DNA of 44,461 bases from Sphingomonas sp. (GCA_019753375.1 JAIELC010000114.1:1-44461); one strand, 5' to 3'; positions 8,831 to 20,472 are shown, counted from the first letter of the stretch. Made by a program: numbers and translations. Notes: generated by a model from the letters alone, not told the origin.

Positions 8831-9732
8831 GCCGGTTCACCCACGCGCTGAATTTCCCATTCCAGCTCGACACCCGAATGAGCCTTTACCTTCGCCCGCA
8901 CGTCCTCTCCCAACGCCTCAATATCCGCACTTGTGGCTGCGCCAAGGTTGAGCAGGAAATTGCAGTGCTTCTCGCTCACCTGAGCGTCACCGCGACGCAG
9001 CCCGCGACAGCCAGCCGCGTCAATGACTTCCCACGCCTTGGCGGGCAGCGGATTTTTGAAGGTGGACCCCCCCGTCTTGCTGCGCAGTGGTTGCGATGCT
9101 TCGCGCGCATTGGCGATACGGTCCATCTCTGCCTGAATCGCGGCCGGCTCGCCGGGCGTCCCGGCAAAGGTCGCCTCGACCACAATCGCCCCGGCGGGCA
9201 GCGTGGAGTGGCGATAACTGTACCCCAGCGCCGCCGCAGGCATCGCCTCAACGGTGCCATCGCGCATGACGACAACACAGGCCATCAGCACGTCTTTGGT
9301 CTCGCGGCCATAAGCGCCGCCGTTCATCCGGACGAACCCGCCAACGGTGCCGGGGATGCTGCGCAGAAATTCAAGCCCGGCAATGCCCGCATCGCGCGCC
9401 GTCGACGACACCAGAATGCCGGAGGTGCCACCGCCGCAGGTGATGGTCTTGCCGTCGCTCAAGGCAGTTGCCACGCTGAACGCCTTGCCCAGCCGGACAA
9501 CGACGCCGCGATAACCGCCGTCGCGGATGATCAGGTTGGAACCCAGACCAAGGGCCATGACCGGGATCGAAGGATCCAGATCGGCCAGAAAATCACTCAA
9601 ATCCTGCGTGTCGGCGGGCTCGAACAGCCACCTGGCCGTGCCGCCTGACTTGAACCAGACAAGCGGCGCGAGCGGGGCATTTTCCGTCAGTTTGCCGCGA
9701 ACCGATGGTTTGGCGATCAGCGCATCCGTCAT
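8827..9732 (-). CDS. murB: UDP-N-acetylenolpyruvoylglucosamine reductase
   Basis: FAD enzyme that uses NADPH to reduce UDP-GlcNAc-enolpyruvate to UDP-MurNAc. In the 301-residue product I see the FAD-binding segments [19 protein letters not shown] and [19 protein letters not shown]. The catalytic-serine region [11 protein letters not shown] is also present. The layout and length suit the shorter MurB class. The frame is open to 9771, but the ATG at 9732 makes an ATGA overlap with the murC stop like most junctions here, so that start is preferred. Confidence 0.97.
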   Translation of the reverse strand: MTDALIAKPSVRGKLTENAPLAPLVWFKSGGTARWLFEPADTQDLSDFLADLDPSIPVMALGLGSNLIIRDGGYRGVVVRLGKAFSVATALSDGKTITCGGGTSGILVSSTARDAGIAGLEFLRSIPGTVGGFVRMNGGAYGRETKDVLMACVVVMRDGTVEAMPAAALGYSYRHSTLPAGAIVVEATFAGTPGEPAAIQAEMDRIANAREASQPLRSKTGGSTFKNPLPAKAWEVIDAAGCRGLRRGDAQVSEKHCNFLLNLGAATSADIEALGEDVRAKVKAHSGVELEWEIQRVGEPA

Positions 9733-11144
9733 CGCGCGACCCCGATCGCATCCGCCAGCCCGGCTGCCCATTTGGTAATATCGCCGGCGCCAAGGCAGAC
9801 CACCATGTCACCCGGCTCGATAACCTTCGCCAGTGTCCTGGCCAGCTCTGCCGCATCGGCAACTGTTGCAGCGGATCGATGCCCGCGGTTCTTGATCCCG
9901 GCGACAAGCGCATCGGCATCGACACCCGGCAACGGCGCTTCGCCGGCGGCATAGACCGGGGTTACCAGCACCATATCGGCGTCGTTGAACGCCGACTGAA
10001 ACTCCTCCATCAGATTGCCAAGCCGCGAATAGCGATGCGGCTGGACAACCGCGATCACGCGGTTTTCGACACCCTCGCGCGCGGCGGACAATACGGCGCG
10101 GATCTCGACCGGGTGGTGACCATAATCGTCGATGATCGATACCGCGCCGCCATCAACCGCCACTTCACCCACTTTGGTAAAGCGCCGCTTGACCCCACCG
10201 AATTTGGCGAACCCCTGCTGGATGGTCGCATCGTCGATCCCCAGCTCAAGCGCGACCCCAATCGCGGCCAGCGCATTCTGGACATTGTGACGACCAGGCA
10301 TGGGCAATTCGATGCCCTCGATCGAGCGCACCGTTCCATCGCGACTGCGCACCAGACATTCAAACCGGTTGCCGCCCGGAATCGGCGTAACATTGACGCC
10401 GCGCACATCGGCCTGCGCCGAAAAGCCATAGGTGACAACCCGGCGGTCGCGAACGCGGGGAATGATGCCCTGCACCTCGGGATGATCGAGGCATAGCAGC
10501 GCTGCGCCATAAAAGGGGACGTTCTCGACAAATTCGACATAGGCATCCTTTGCCTTTTCGAAGCTGCCATAATGATCGAGATGCTCAGGATCGATATTGG
10601 TGACCACGGCGATGGTGCCATCAAGCCTCAGGAAACTGCCGTCACTCTCATCGGCTTCAACCACCATCCAGTCGCTCGCGCCCAATCGGGCGTTCGACCC
10701 ATAGCTGTTGATGATCCCCCCGTTGATAACGGTTGGGTCGACGCCCCCGGCATCGAGCAACGCGGCAATCATGCTCGTCGTCGTGGTCTTGCCGTGCGTG
10801 CCGGCAACCGCGACGGTCGACTTCAGGCGCATCAATTCGGCCAGCATCTCGGCGCGGCGGACGACAGGGACGCGCCGTTCAAGCGCGGCCTCGACTTCGG
10901 GATTGCCGCGCTTGATCGCCGTTGAGGTCACGATCACGGCTGCGTCACCCAGATTTTCCGCCGCGTGACCGATATGAACCGTGATTCCTTTTGCGCGTAA
11001 TCCGGCGATGACATAGCCCTCGGCAACGTCAGAGCCCTGCACCTTGTAGCCAAGATTGTGCATCACCTCGGCGATGCCCGACATGCCGATGCCGCCAATG
11101 CCCACGAAGTGGATCGTCCCGATGTCGGTGGCAACGCCCCTCAT
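9729..11144 (-). CDS. murC: UDP-N-acetylmuramate--L-alanine ligase
   Basis: Mur ligase adding the first stem residue, L-alanine, to UDP-MurNAc. The 471-residue product has the Rossmann-like start [18 protein letters not shown], the P-loop [12 protein letters not shown], the central-domain [10 protein letters not shown] segment and the [12 protein letters not shown] segment, all MurC hallmarks. It starts 27 bases after murG, with GAAGAAG as ribosome site, one of the few real gaps in the cluster. It overlaps murB by 4 bases. Confidence 0.98.
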   Translation of the reverse strand: MRGVATDIGTIHFVGIGGIGMSGIAEVMHNLGYKVQGSDVAEGYVIAGLRAKGITVHIGHAAENLGDAAVIVTSTAIKRGNPEVEAALERRVPVVRRAEMLAELMRLKSTVAVAGTHGKTTTTSMIAALLDAGGVDPTVINGGIINSYGSNARLGASDWMVVEADESDGSFLRLDGTIAVVTNIDPEHLDHYGSFEKAKDAYVEFVENVPFYGAALLCLDHPEVQGIIPRVRDRRVVTYGFSAQADVRGVNVTPIPGGNRFECLVRSRDGTVRSIEGIELPMPGRHNVQNALAAIGVALELGIDDATIQQGFAKFGGVKRRFTKVGEVAVDGGAVSIIDDYGHHPVEIRAVLSAAREGVENRVIAVVQPHRYSRLGNLMEEFQSAFNDADMVLVTPVYAAGEAPLPGVDADALVAGIKNRGHRSAATVADAAELARTLAKVIEPGDMVVCLGAGDITKWAAGLADAIGVAR

Positions 11145-11171
11145 GCAGCAACTTCTTCCATGGCTGAACTG

Positions 11172-12332
11172 TTATGCATAAGCCGCCTGGTCGCCAAACT
11201 TGATCGGCCGTGCCTCGCCAATCGGCATGTCGCCTTTCGGCATATCAAGGCTTTCGACCAGATCGGCCAGATCGCGCACCGCATCGGGCCGACCGCAACT
11301 GCGCGCGCGCCCGGCCGCATTTTGCAAGGCCGGAGGATCGAGCCCGAGTTTTTGCATCTGCTTGGCCAGTTCGATGGGGGTAAACGCGCTTTGTTTGATG
11401 GTACGGGCGCCGCCGATCATCGTCATTTCACGCGCATTGGCGGTTTGATGATCATCGGTGGCGCTGGGTAGCGGGACAAGGATGGCGGGGCGGCCCGCGA
11501 CCGTCAGCTCGGCCAGTGTCGAGGCGCCGGCGCGGGCAATCACCAGATGCGCCCATTTCAGCTGTTCCGGCAAATCGGGGAGGTAGGTGGCAAGATCGGC
11601 TGCGATCGACAATTCGGCGTATCTGGCGCGGACCCTGTCGATATCCTCAATCCGCGCCTGGTGCGTTACCTGAAGACGCCGGCGGAAACTGACCGGCAGC
11701 ATCGCCAGCCCGTCGGGGACGACTTCGCTGAGCACACTGGCTCCCTGACTGCCGCCGGTGACCAGCACGCGAAAAATTCCGTCTTCCTCGAGGAGCGGAT
11801 AGGGCTGGCTGCGCAGCGCCACAACCGCTTCCCTGACCGGATTGCCGACGAGATGGGTCTTGCCGCGCCATCCATCCTTCAGCCGTTCAACATCGGCATA
11901 GGAAGTCGCGATCGCATCAACCCGGCCAGCGACGAGTCGGTTTACGCGTCCCAGAACCGCATTCTGTTCGTGGATTGCGGTGGGAATGCCGCAGGCAAAG
12001 GCCCCGAGCAGTGCCGGAAAGGCCGGATACCCGCCAAAACCGATGACCGCCGCCGGGCGCTGCGACTGGAATAGCCGCATGGCCATCGCTCGTCCCCGCA
12101 GCATCGCAAGTCCCGCACGCGCATAGCCGATGGGACCACCGGCAAGCCGACCTGCGGGAAGGATGTGCGTCGCAATCCCGTCGAACAAGCCGGGAAAGCG
12201 CACGCCGCGTTCGTCGGAAATCAACGACACATAATGCCCGCGGCGCAGCAATTCGGTCGCCAGAGCGGCGGCAGGCACCATATGCCCGCCAGTGCCGCCC
12301 GCCGCGAGAACAAATTGCCGGGGAATGGTCAT
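11172..12332 (-). CDS. murG: UDP-GlcNAc:MurNAc-pentapeptide-lipid GlcNAc transferase
   Basis: Peripheral membrane glycosyltransferase (GT-B fold) that makes lipid II from lipid I. The 386 residues open with the glycine-rich AAGGTGGHMVPA. There are two more glycine-rich stretches (IGFGGYPAFPALL and VTGGSQGASVLSE) and the UDP-GlcNAc-binding RAGASTLAELTVAGRPAILVP. The start overlaps ftsW by ATGA. The stop lies 27 bases before murC, so this is where strict coupling relaxes. Confidence 0.98.
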   Translation of the reverse strand: MTIPRQFVLAAGGTGGHMVPAAALATELLRRGHYVSLISDERGVRFPGLFDGIATHILPAGRLAGGPIGYARAGLAMLRGRAMAMRLFQSQRPAAVIGFGGYPAFPALLGAFACGIPTAIHEQNAVLGRVNRLVAGRVDAIATSYADVERLKDGWRGKTHLVGNPVREAVVALRSQPYPLLEEDGIFRVLVTGGSQGASVLSEVVPDGLAMLPVSFRRRLQVTHQARIEDIDRVRARYAELSIAADLATYLPDLPEQLKWAHLVIARAGASTLAELTVAGRPAILVPLPSATDDHQTANAREMTMIGGARTIKQSAFTPIELAKQMQKLGLDPPALQNAAGRARSCGRPDAVRDLADLVESLDMPKGDMPIGEARPIKFGDQAAYA

Positions 12333-13567
12333 TGGCCGCTCCAGCGAACGATATAGGGTGATCGGGTCAGAAACGGATTGCGCCGGGTAAACGCCAGCAG
12401 CAAGCCCATGCCGATCGACAGCGCAATCATCGATGACCCGCCATAGCTGATGAACGGCAATGTCATGCCCTTGGATGGGGCGATGCCGGTGTTGACGGCC
12501 ATGCTTACCAACGCCTGCAAACCAAATTGCGTTGCCAGGCCCGCTGCCGCCAGCAACCGGAACTCATCCTGCTCGTCAAGCAGCTTCACGAATACCCGCA
12601 CGACAATTGCGAGAAACAGAAGCGCGATCACCGCACATGCAATGAGGCCAAATTCCTCGCCAATCACCGAAAAGATATAATCGGTTTGCGCTTCGGGCAA
12701 TTTGAACTTCATCGTGCCGCCGCCCGGCCCGGTGCCCGTCAATCCCCCCGCAGTCAGCGTGGCATGAGCCATATCGGTCTGGTAATGATCGATGGCGCCG
12801 TTTTCTCCGCCACGAAATAGAAAAGCATCGATCCGGATGCGGGCGGTGTCATAGAAGAGATAGGCCGCAACAAGCCCCACCGGCGCCAGTCCGGCAATCG
12901 TCCCAAGCACCTTCATCGGCGTGCCCGCGATCATCAGCAAGGCAACCCAGATCACGCAAAAGATGATGGTCTGACCGAAATCGGGCTGCATCATCAGGCA
13001 CAGCACCACCGCGCTGATCAACACGACGCTGATCGGCACAACTGGCAGTGTCGGGTCCTTGCTGCGGAGCGACAGCAACCAGGCGAGGCTGACGATAAAC
13101 AAAGGTTTCAAAAACTCTGAAGGCTGAAATTGCGAAATACCCACGCCAATCCATCGGCGCGCGCCGTTCACTTCAACCCCGACAAACGGCACCGCCGCCA
13201 ACAGCAGCAGGAAGATTGCCGCGCCGACCAGCGACATGCGGCGCGCCAGAGGTACGGGCAGCATCGAGACGATGAACATGATTGGCAACGAAACACCAAC
13301 CCACATCACCTGTCGCCAAAAATAATAGAGCGGCGCAACGTGCACCTTGTCGCCCGAATAGCGCAGCGCCGCGGCGGGTGAGGCGGCCGCAACCGCCAGC
13401 AGCCCGATCGCCACCAGCAACAGCGCCAGCAGCAGCAATACGCGGTCGATGTCCCAGAACCACATCCCCAGCGGGCTGCGATCCCCGCGTCCGCCGCGGG
13501 GCTTCATCCGCGCCCATAATTCGCGACGGCGGGTAATGCCCGTGCCATCGGCCCGAATATCGGTCAT
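12329..13567 (-). CDS. ftsW: Peptidoglycan glycosyltransferase FtsW (SEDS)
   Basis: Septal SEDS-family glycan polymerase acting with FtsI. The 412-residue polytopic protein has about ten membrane spans after a basic N-terminal tail (1-35). Conserved SEDS signatures are present: FQPSEFLKP, the catalytic-aspartate region MMQPDFGQT, and LPFISYGGSS near the C-terminus. It overlaps murD and murG by ATGA. The length is typical. Confidence 0.97.
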   Translation of the reverse strand: MTDIRADGTGITRRRELWARMKPRGGRGDRSPLGMWFWDIDRVLLLLALLLVAIGLLAVAAASPAAALRYSGDKVHVAPLYYFWRQVMWVGVSLPIMFIVSMLPVPLARRMSLVGAAIFLLLLAAVPFVGVEVNGARRWIGVGISQFQPSEFLKPLFIVSLAWLLSLRSKDPTLPVVPISVVLISAVVLCLMMQPDFGQTIIFCVIWVALLMIAGTPMKVLGTIAGLAPVGLVAAYLFYDTARIRIDAFLFRGGENGAIDHYQTDMAHATLTAGGLTGTGPGGGTMKFKLPEAQTDYIFSVIGEEFGLIACAVIALLFLAIVVRVFVKLLDEQDEFRLLAAAGLATQFGLQALVSMAVNTGIAPSKGMTLPFISYGGSSMIALSIGMGLLLAFTRRNPFLTRSPYIVRWSGQ

Positions 13568-14850
13568 TGCAGCCCCCCTACCGCGGCACGAAACGCATCC
13601 CCCCGCGCCTCATAATCGCTAAATTGGTCAAATGAAGCACAAGCAGGCGACAACAGCACCGTTTCGCCCGGCTGCGCAGAAGCAGCGGCCTTTGTAACGG
13701 CGATGTCCAACGTCACACATTGTTCGACCGGCATGACCTTTGCCAGCATTTCGGCGAAGCGCGGCCCGGCCTCACCAATTGTATAGGCACGGGCAACATG
13801 GCCAAAATTTGGGGCGCAGGCGTCCAGATTGTCGCTTTTCGCGCGACCGCCCAAAATCCAGTGGACGCGATCGAACGCCGCCAGCGCGGGGGCAGCGGAT
13901 TCGGGATTGGTGGCCTTGCTGTCATCGACATAGGCGACACCGGCAACAGTCGCGATCTGCTGCATCCGGTGGGGCAGGCCCGAAAAGCTGGCAAGCCCGG
14001 CGTCAATCGCCGCGTTGGTGATTCCCATCACTTCGCACGCAGTGATGGCTGCCAGCGCATTTTGCGCATTGTGCGGCCCCTGCAGGCTTGGCCAGCGCGA
14101 CTGGTCCATGCAAAAGCCGGGGGCAATCTTGTGCAGATGTTCGGCACGGGCAGACAGATTGCGGGCGATCCGCGCGGACGGCGCGTCGGCTATGTTGATA
14201 ACCACGTCATGATCAGCCGACTGCATCGCGAACAGGCGCGCCTTGGCCGCTGCATAGGCATCAAAGCCATCGTATCGGTCCAGGTGATCCGGCGTGATGT
14301 TGAGCAGGATGGCAACATCGCAGTCGAGACTGGCGGTCAGATCAATCTGATAGCTGGAGAGTTCCAGCACATAGATGCCCCCCTCCACCAGCGGTGACTG
14401 CTCAAGGATCGGCAAACCGATATTACCCCCCATCAGCGTCGGGATACCAGCGGTCTCAACGATGTGTTTGATCAGCGCCGTGGTCGTCGACTTTCCGTTG
14501 GTGCCGGTAATGCCGACCACTTTGTGGCTGGGCAGGTTCGGGCGCGCCTGCGCAAACAGCTCGATATCGCCGATGATCGGGACTCCAGCCGCCCGCGCTT
14601 TGGCCGCAACAGGATGGCGGTTGATCGGTACACCCGGTGAAACGATCAAGGCCTCGTAACCCGTGAGATCGATCGTTTCAGGGTCGGCAAAAATCGCCTC
14701 CGCCCCCAGAGCCCCTCGCCGCGCCTCATCGCTATCCCAGGCCGTGACGTGCGCCCCGCTCGCCACCAGCGCGCGCACGGTCGCCGCACCCGATCGTGCC
14801 AGCCCCAACACCGCATAGCGCTTGTCGCGCCAGAGGGGCGACGTGATCAT
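13564..14850 (-). CDS. murD: UDP-N-acetylmuramoylalanine--D-glutamate ligase
   Basis: Mur ligase adding D-glutamate to UDP-MurNAc-L-Ala. The 428-residue product shows the nucleotide fold start [14 protein letters not shown], the P-loop [15 protein letters not shown], the LSSYQIDLT segment and [13 protein letters not shown], a set specific to MurD. The frame is open to 14934, but the ATG at 14850 overlaps the mraY stop in an ATGA and leaves no poorly conserved N-terminal extension. It is coupled to ftsW downstream by another ATGA. Confidence 0.97.
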   Translation of the reverse strand: MITSPLWRDKRYAVLGLARSGAATVRALVASGAHVTAWDSDEARRGALGAEAIFADPETIDLTGYEALIVSPGVPINRHPVAAKARAAGVPIIGDIELFAQARPNLPSHKVVGITGTNGKSTTTALIKHIVETAGIPTLMGGNIGLPILEQSPLVEGGIYVLELSSYQIDLTASLDCDVAILLNITPDHLDRYDGFDAYAAAKARLFAMQSADHDVVINIADAPSARIARNLSARAEHLHKIAPGFCMDQSRWPSLQGPHNAQNALAAITACEVMGITNAAIDAGLASFSGLPHRMQQIATVAGVAYVDDSKATNPESAAPALAAFDRVHWILGGRAKSDNLDACAPNFGHVARAYTIGEAGPRFAEMLAKVMPVEQCVTLDIAVTKAAASAQPGETVLLSPACASFDQFSDYEARGDAFRAAVGGLQ

Positions 14851-15917
14851 CTCAGCTTCAGCGTCGACAGACCGGCAAGCGCCAGAACCAGCGCAATGAT
14901 CCAGAACCGGATCACCACCGTGGGCTCGCTCCAACCCATTTGTTCAAAATGATGATGGATCGGGGCCATCTTGAACACCCGCTTACCCGTGCGCTTGTAG
15001 AAAAACACCTGGATGATGACGCTCAGCGCCTCAACCACGAACAGCCCCCCAATAATACCGAGCACGATTTCGTGATGGGCAACGACCGATATCGTGCCCA
15101 GCGCTCCGCCCAGCGCCAGGCTGCCGGTATCGCCCATGAAAACCGCTGCCGGCGGTGCATTGAACCACAGAAACGCCAGGCCGGATCCGACAATCGCCCC
15201 GCAAAAGATCGCAAGATCGCCAGCGCGCGGCACGTGGGGGATACCCAGATAATCGGCAAATTTCACGTTACCCGCCAGATAGGCGATGATCATGAACGCG
15301 ACGGCCGCGATGATCACCGGCATGGTGGCGAGGCCGTCCAGCCCATCGGTCAGGTTTACTGCGTTGCCAAAGGCCACGATCGTGAAAGCGGCGAACACGA
15401 TGTAAAAATAACCGAGGTCGATCGACACATTGCTGACAAAAGGCAGATAAAGATGCGTCCCGTTGCCGTGGGTGATGATCGCGGCCGCCACGCCGGCGAT
15501 CACAAATTCACCGATCAGGCGCACGCGCCCGGAAACGCCCGCGGTCTTTTGCTTTCGGACCTTGTCATAATCATCCATGAACCCGATCAGCCCAAAGCCC
15601 AAGGTCACGAACAGGCAAGCCCAGACATACGGATTGCTGAGATCCATCCACAGCAGGATAGAGATCACCAGACTGGTCAGAATCATCAATCCGCCCATCG
15701 TCGGCGTACCGCGCTTGGCCAAGTGCGATTGTGGCCCGTCTTCGCGGATCGGCTGCCCCTTACCCTGGCGCACACGCAGCCAGCCAATGAAACGCGGGCC
15801 AATGATAAGCCCGATAATGAGCGCGGTCGCCACTGCGCCACCCGAGCGAAAGCTCAGATAGCGCACCAGGTTGAGGACGCCCGGAAATCCAAGATATTGG
15901 GCAATGAGATACAACAT
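14847..15917 (-). CDS. mraY: Phospho-MurNAc-pentapeptide translocase
   Basis: Integral membrane enzyme that transfers phospho-MurNAc-pentapeptide to undecaprenyl phosphate, giving lipid I. The 356 residues form about ten membrane spans. The active-site signatures are intact: TMGGLMIL, the Asp-Asp pair in [31 protein letters not shown] and the histidine-rich [11 protein letters not shown]. Its ATG shares one base with the murF stop (TAATG). It ends in an ATGA with murD. Confidence 0.98.
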   Translation of the reverse strand: MLYLIAQYLGFPGVLNLVRYLSFRSGGAVATALIIGLIIGPRFIGWLRVRQGKGQPIREDGPQSHLAKRGTPTMGGLMILTSLVISILLWMDLSNPYVWACLFVTLGFGLIGFMDDYDKVRKQKTAGVSGRVRLIGEFVIAGVAAAIITHGNGTHLYLPFVSNVSIDLGYFYIVFAAFTIVAFGNAVNLTDGLDGLATMPVIIAAVAFMIIAYLAGNVKFADYLGIPHVPRAGDLAIFCGAIVGSGLAFLWFNAPPAAVFMGDTGSLALGGALGTISVVAHHEIVLGIIGGLFVVEALSVIIQVFFYKRTGKRVFKMAPIHHHFEQMGWSEPTVVIRFWIIALVLALAGLSTLKLR

Positions 15918-17296
15918 TATGCAGTCCCGTTTTGAAGCCCGGCAACCACTGTCGCCAGCCCCACGCCGTTCGATCCCTTGATGAGCACCGCATCGCCCGG
16001 TGCAAGCACTTTGGTAAGTGCCTGTCGCGCAGCAGCGGCGTCGGGGACATGGACGAAATCGATCCGCCCCTCAAGCGCGTTTGCGAGCGGTGCCATCCCC
16101 GAGCCGACCAGAATCGCCTTGGTTACACCCGCTGCCTTGACAGGATCGGCCAAGGCGGCGTGGTATCCGGCGCTATCGGGGCCCAGCTCTTTCATTTCAC
16201 CAAGCACGGCGATTTTGCGCGCCGCGGGCTCCGCGCCGAGTACGGCTAATGTTGCCTGCATGGATGACGGGTTGGCATTGTAGCTTTCATCAATCACCAG
16301 CGCGGTCCCCTCGCCGATTGGCGCCAGGAAGCGTGCCCCGCGACCGGGCAGACCGCCTAGTTCCGCGAGCGCCAGCCCGGCCAGACCAACGTCAGCGCCC
16401 GCCGCTTCGGCCGCCGCCAGCACCGCCATCGCATTTGACACCCAGTGGGCCCCGGGCTGATTAATCGTGAAGCTTAGCTCGCGTGTCATCATTCGCGCCG
16501 TGACAAAAGTCCCGCCTGTCGCCGTCCGCATGCTTTCCAGCGGGCAGATATCGGCGCCCTCGGCGGTGCCGAATGTGATGATCCGGGCAGCACAGCCCCG
16601 CGCGGCGCGGATCAGCCGATCACGATGCGGACTATCAAAGGGAATGATGGCGGTCCCCCCAGCTTCAAGCCCCTGAAAGATTTCGGCCTTGGCATCCGCA
16701 ATTGCCTCAACCCCCGAAAAAAACTCCGTGTGCGCCGGTGCGATGGCGGTGATGATGGCAATGTGCGGGCGAACCAACTGGGTCAGCGCCGCAAGTTCAC
16801 CGGCATGGTTCATGCCCATTTCAAGCACCGCATAAAGGCTGCTGGCCGGCATCCGGCTAAGGCTGAGCGGCACGCCCGTATGGTTGTTATAGCTTTTGAC
16901 CGAACGGTGCGTACGGCCCGGGGCCGATCGGCTGAGCGCGGCGAATAGCGCTTCCTTGGTCCCGGTTTTGCCAACCGACCCGGTGACTCCGATAATCGTG
17001 GCCTGTGTCCGGTCACGGGCCGCCACAGCTAGCGCGTTGAGCGCCGCTGTCGTGTCCTCGACGCGGACATTGGGCACGTCGGCCGGCGCGGAAACGATGG
17101 CCCCGGCGGCGCCGCGCGCGACAACATCGGGCAGGAATTTATGCCCGTCGGTCGCCGCGCCCTTCAGCGCGATGAACAAGTCACCGAGAACGACCTCGCG
17201 CGAATCGAAGGTCACGCCCGACACTTCAAAGGCTGCGGACGCCGTGCCACCGGTTGCCGCCGATATCGCCTCAGCTGACCAGAGCGGCTCAGCCAT
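15917..17296 (-). CDS. murF: UDP-MurNAc-tripeptide--D-Ala-D-Ala ligase
   Basis: Last cytoplasmic Mur ligase, attaching D-Ala-D-Ala. The 459-residue product has an N-terminal uridine-binding domain ([17 protein letters not shown]), the P-loop [15 protein letters not shown], the [14 protein letters not shown] segment and [15 protein letters not shown], which together identify MurF. It begins 42 bases after murE, the largest internal gap of the cluster upstream of ftsA. It ends in a one-base overlap with mraY. Confidence 0.97.
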   Translation of the reverse strand: MAEPLWSAEAISAATGGTASAAFEVSGVTFDSREVVLGDLFIALKGAATDGHKFLPDVVARGAAGAIVSAPADVPNVRVEDTTAALNALAVAARDRTQATIIGVTGSVGKTGTKEALFAALSRSAPGRTHRSVKSYNNHTGVPLSLSRMPASSLYAVLEMGMNHAGELAALTQLVRPHIAIITAIAPAHTEFFSGVEAIADAKAEIFQGLEAGGTAIIPFDSPHRDRLIRAARGCAARIITFGTAEGADICPLESMRTATGGTFVTARMMTRELSFTINQPGAHWVSNAMAVLAAAEAAGADVGLAGLALAELGGLPGRGARFLAPIGEGTALVIDESYNANPSSMQATLAVLGAEPAARKIAVLGEMKELGPDSAGYHAALADPVKAAGVTKAILVGSGMAPLANALEGRIDFVHVPDAAAARQALTKVLAPGDAVLIKGSNGVGLATVVAGLQNGTA

Positions 17297-17338
17297 CCAG
17301 TACGCCCCTATCGCCAGTGATGTTAGCGTGGTTTGGCA

Positions 17339-18754
17339 TCAGGCTGCACACTCCCTGGCCACTGCAACGTCGTCGAAAGGCAGCACCAGATTGCCGACGA
17401 TCTGTCCTTGTTCGTGCCCCTTGCCGACCAGCAACACAATATCCGCGGGGCCCGCCTCGCCAATCGCGGCTGCAATGGCTGCCCGGCGATCGCCGATTTC
17501 GATCGCTGCCGGTGCGCCTTTCATCAGTGCAGCACGAATGGTGGATGGGTCTTCGCTACGTGGGTTGTCGTCGGTAACATAGACCAGATCGGCGTGTCCG
17601 GCCGCCGCCCGCCCCATCGGTTCACGCTTGCCCTCGTCGCGGTCTCCGCCCGCGCCAAGGACGATGATCAACCGGCCCGCGGCGTGGGGCTTGAGTGCGG
17701 CAATCGCCGCTTCGACCGCATCGGGTGTATGGGCATAATCAACATAGACGGGCGCCCCGGACTTTGCGATCACCGCCCGCTCAAGCCGACCCCGAACCGG
17801 CTGCAGGCGGGCGAGATTGGCGATGGTCTGCGCGATGTCGCCACCGGTCGCGATCACCAGGCCGGCGGCCATCAGCGCATTGGCCGCCTGATACGCCCCA
17901 ATCAACGGCAGGATAACCTTATAGGCCTGACCCGCGGCCTCGATCGTCAACGTTTGCCCAAGCATCGTCGGATCGCGGGATACCAGCCGAATGTCGTCGC
18001 CATGCGTCCCTATGGTCATCAACCGATTGCCGCGTTCGCGCGCCAGATCGATCACGCGCGGGGCATATTCATCATCAGCCCAGACAACAGCGGTTCCCGT
18101 CGGGTCGAGCACTTCTGAAAACAACCGCATCTTGGCGGTGAAATAGTCGGCCATATCCTTGTGATAATCGAGATGATCGCGCGACAAATTGGTGAAGGCC
18201 GCCGCGGACACCTTTGGCCCATCAATCCGGTATTGTGACAAGCCATGGCTCGATGCCTCGAATGCAGCATGCGTTACGCCTTCGCGGGCCAGCCCAGCCA
18301 TGTTGGCCAGAAAGGTCACCACGTCGGGCGTTGTCAGGCCGGTGACGACACGGTCATCGGCTGTGGTGACCCCCAACGTCCCGATCGACGCTGCATGATA
18401 TCCCGCCATGCGCCACAATTGACGGGTCATTTCGACCGTGGATGTCTTGCCGTTGGTGCCCGTCACCGCGACCGCGAGGTCGGGGAAGGGCATGAAGAAC
18501 TGAGCCGCCATCCTGGCAAATGTATCGCGCGGGTTGGTACTCGCGATATGCGCCGCACCCGTCACACTGACGCCCGGCGCGGCAACAACGGCGATCGCCC
18601 CGGCGGCGATGGCGGCGTCGATAAAGTCTTCCCCATTGACCCGCTGGCCCGGGAACGCGCCAAAGATTGTTCCGGGCGCGACCTTGCGGTGATCGATCGC
18701 GAAGCCGGTCACGACCGCAGTTTCCGGCCCACCCGTCAACGCGCCCAGTCTCAT
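17339..18754 (-). CDS. murE: UDP-MurNAc-L-Ala-D-Glu--meso-diaminopimelate ligase
   Basis: Mur ligase adding the third stem residue. The 471 residues contain the P-loop VTGTNGKTSTVEM (about 98-110), EASSHGLSQYRIDG, and the substrate motif DNPRSEDP in the C-terminal domain. The DNPR sequence is the known mark of meso-diaminopimelate use rather than lysine, as expected for a Gram-negative. The frame is open to 18790 from a GTG, but the ATG at 18754 forms the usual ATGA overlap with ftsI and is preferred. Confidence 0.97.
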   Translation of the reverse strand: MRLGALTGGPETAVVTGFAIDHRKVAPGTIFGAFPGQRVNGEDFIDAAIAAGAIAVVAAPGVSVTGAAHIASTNPRDTFARMAAQFFMPFPDLAVAVTGTNGKTSTVEMTRQLWRMAGYHAASIGTLGVTTADDRVVTGLTTPDVVTFLANMAGLAREGVTHAAFEASSHGLSQYRIDGPKVSAAAFTNLSRDHLDYHKDMADYFTAKMRLFSEVLDPTGTAVVWADDEYAPRVIDLARERGNRLMTIGTHGDDIRLVSRDPTMLGQTLTIEAAGQAYKVILPLIGAYQAANALMAAGLVIATGGDIAQTIANLARLQPVRGRLERAVIAKSGAPVYVDYAHTPDAVEAAIAALKPHAAGRLIIVLGAGGDRDEGKREPMGRAAAGHADLVYVTDDNPRSEDPSTIRAALMKGAPAAIEIGDRRAAIAAAIGEAGPADIVLLVGKGHEQGQIVGNLVLPFDDVAVARECAA

Positions 18755-20472
18755 CGTGTATCCTTGACCTCGCGCCCCTGCGGGCGCCACAAAAGCGGCA
18801 TCAGTTCCGATACATCAACGTCTAGCTGCTCATCGGGCATCACACCGAGCATCGGTCCAACCCGGGTGATCACGCGCCCCACGACCGGCGCGACCGTCCA
18901 GGCCGCTGTCGTCAGGCCATAGCTTTGTGCATTGCCAATCGGCGAATCGAGCATCGCCACCACGACATAGCGCGGCGCGTCCATTGGAAAAGCGGCAGCG
19001 AAAGTGGAAACATTGGTGTGGCGTTCATAGCCCCCCTTCCCTGCGACTTCGGCGGTGCCCGTCTTGCCCCCGACACGGTAGCCTGCGGCTTCGGCCTTTT
19101 TACCCGTGCCTTCCAGCACAATCAGGCGCAGCAGCTGGCGCATCCGATCGCTGGTTGCCTGGCTGATGACCCGGCGGCCGGCGGGCGCCTTGCCCGGCGC
19201 GATCTTCAGCATCGTGGTCGGCCGCCAAATACCGCCATTGACGAGCGCGGCATAAGCATTGGCCAAATGCAGCGGCGTGACCGCGATGCCGTGCCCATAA
19301 GCAGTCGTCATCGTGGTCGTCCGCGCCCAATATGCCGGCCAGATCGGCCGGCCTTTCTCCCGCAGCTCGACATCGGGACGCGTGTCGAACCCGAGCCGCC
19401 GGAACATCGCCTTTTCGCGCTCGGCACCAAGCTCATCGGCGATGCGCGCGGTGGCGATGTTGGAGGAATAGATCAAGGTTTCAGGAATATCGAGCCAGCG
19501 CTCCTGCTCGTCACCGCGATCATCATGGATGGTGAACCGGCCCACCTTGATCGGCTGCGTGGCATCGAACCGCCGCGCCATCGATGTAACGACGCCGCTA
19601 TCAATCGCCGCCGCCATCGTTATCGGTTTGAAGGTAGACCCGAGCTCGTAGACGCTTTGCGTCACGTTGTTGCGCAATTGATCCTCGGTCGAACCCTTGA
19701 CGTGATTGGGATTGAAGACGGGGAGCGAGACCATCGACAGGACCTCACCCGTGTGCACATCGAGCAAAACGCCCGCGGCGCCGCGAGCTTTGAAACTGAG
19801 CATCGCCGCGCCAAGTTCGCTTTCCATCGCGGCCTGAATACGGGTGTCAATCGACAGGGGAACCGGCTGTCCACGGAGCGCGGGATTGGTTAGCTGCTCA
19901 TCAAGCACCCGCTCCATCCCGCTCATTCCCCGACCGTCATAGTCGAGAAAGCCGAGCGCATGGGCGGCAAGGGTAGATTGCGGATATAACCGCTCCGGCT
20001 CGCGCGCGAACGCCACCGCCGGCTCGCCCAGCGCGTTCACCCTCGACACGGTTTCAGGCATTGCCCGTTTAGCCAGATAGGCAAAATTCTTGCCCGATGT
20101 CAGGACGTCGAAATACCAGGCTTCATCATGTTCAGGGATTAGATTGGCGAGTTTGGCGGCAAGTTCGCGCCGATCGCTGATCACCTTGTTGGGATGAATG
20201 CCGATCGACCATGCGTCGATTGTCCGCGCAAGCGGTGCCCCGTTACGATCAACGATATCACCGCGCAGCGGCACCAGGGCAGAAACCGCATCCGGCGACG
20301 TCGCCGGCGCCGAAAACGCTGCCAGCCATGTCAATCGCAGAATGATCACCAGCACGCCCGCGGCGATCATCAGCATCAGCATCATCAAGCGGACGTGCGC
20401 CGTCATGACCAGCGTGTTGCGCTGGCTGCTCACCCGGCGAGGCGGGGCGGGTCGGGCGACAAGCGCGCTCAA
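18751..20472 (-). CDS. ftsI: Septal peptidoglycan transpeptidase FtsI (PBP3)
   Basis: Class B penicillin-binding protein that cross-links septal peptidoglycan and pairs with FtsW. The 573-residue protein has a short cytoplasmic tail, one membrane span (about 30-52), and a pedestal domain starting VPLRGDIVDRNGAPLA. All three transpeptidase motifs are present: STFK (279-282), SSN (336-338) and KTGT (471-474). The start is a TTG inside a TTGA overlap with the ftsL stop; an ATG 22 codons later would still keep the membrane span. It ends in an ATGA with murE. Confidence 0.96.
   Translation of the reverse strand: MSALVARPAPPRRVSSQRNTLVMTAHVRLMMLMLMIAAGVLVIILRLTWLAAFSAPATSPDAVSALVPLRGDIVDRNGAPLARTIDAWSIGIHPNKVISDRRELAAKLANLIPEHDEAWYFDVLTSGKNFAYLAKRAMPETVSRVNALGEPAVAFAREPERLYPQSTLAAHALGFLDYDGRGMSGMERVLDEQLTNPALRGQPVPLSIDTRIQAAMESELGAAMLSFKARGAAGVLLDVHTGEVLSMVSLPVFNPNHVKGSTEDQLRNNVTQSVYELGSTFKPITMAAAIDSGVVTSMARRFDATQPIKVGRFTIHDDRGDEQERWLDIPETLIYSSNIATARIADELGAEREKAMFRRLGFDTRPDVELREKGRPIWPAYWARTTTMTTAYGHGIAVTPLHLANAYAALVNGGIWRPTTMLKIAPGKAPAGRRVISQATSDRMRQLLRLIVLEGTGKKAEAAGYRVGGKTGTAEVAGKGGYERHTNVSTFAAAFPMDAPRYVVVAMLDSPIGNAQSYGLTTAAWTVAPVVGRVITRVGPMLGVMPDEQLDVDVSELMPLLWRPQGREVKDTR

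Noticed and set aside
14940..15935. 331-codon plus-strand frame opposite mraY
   Set aside because: His/Asp/Gln-rich antisense of a membrane protein; no domain.
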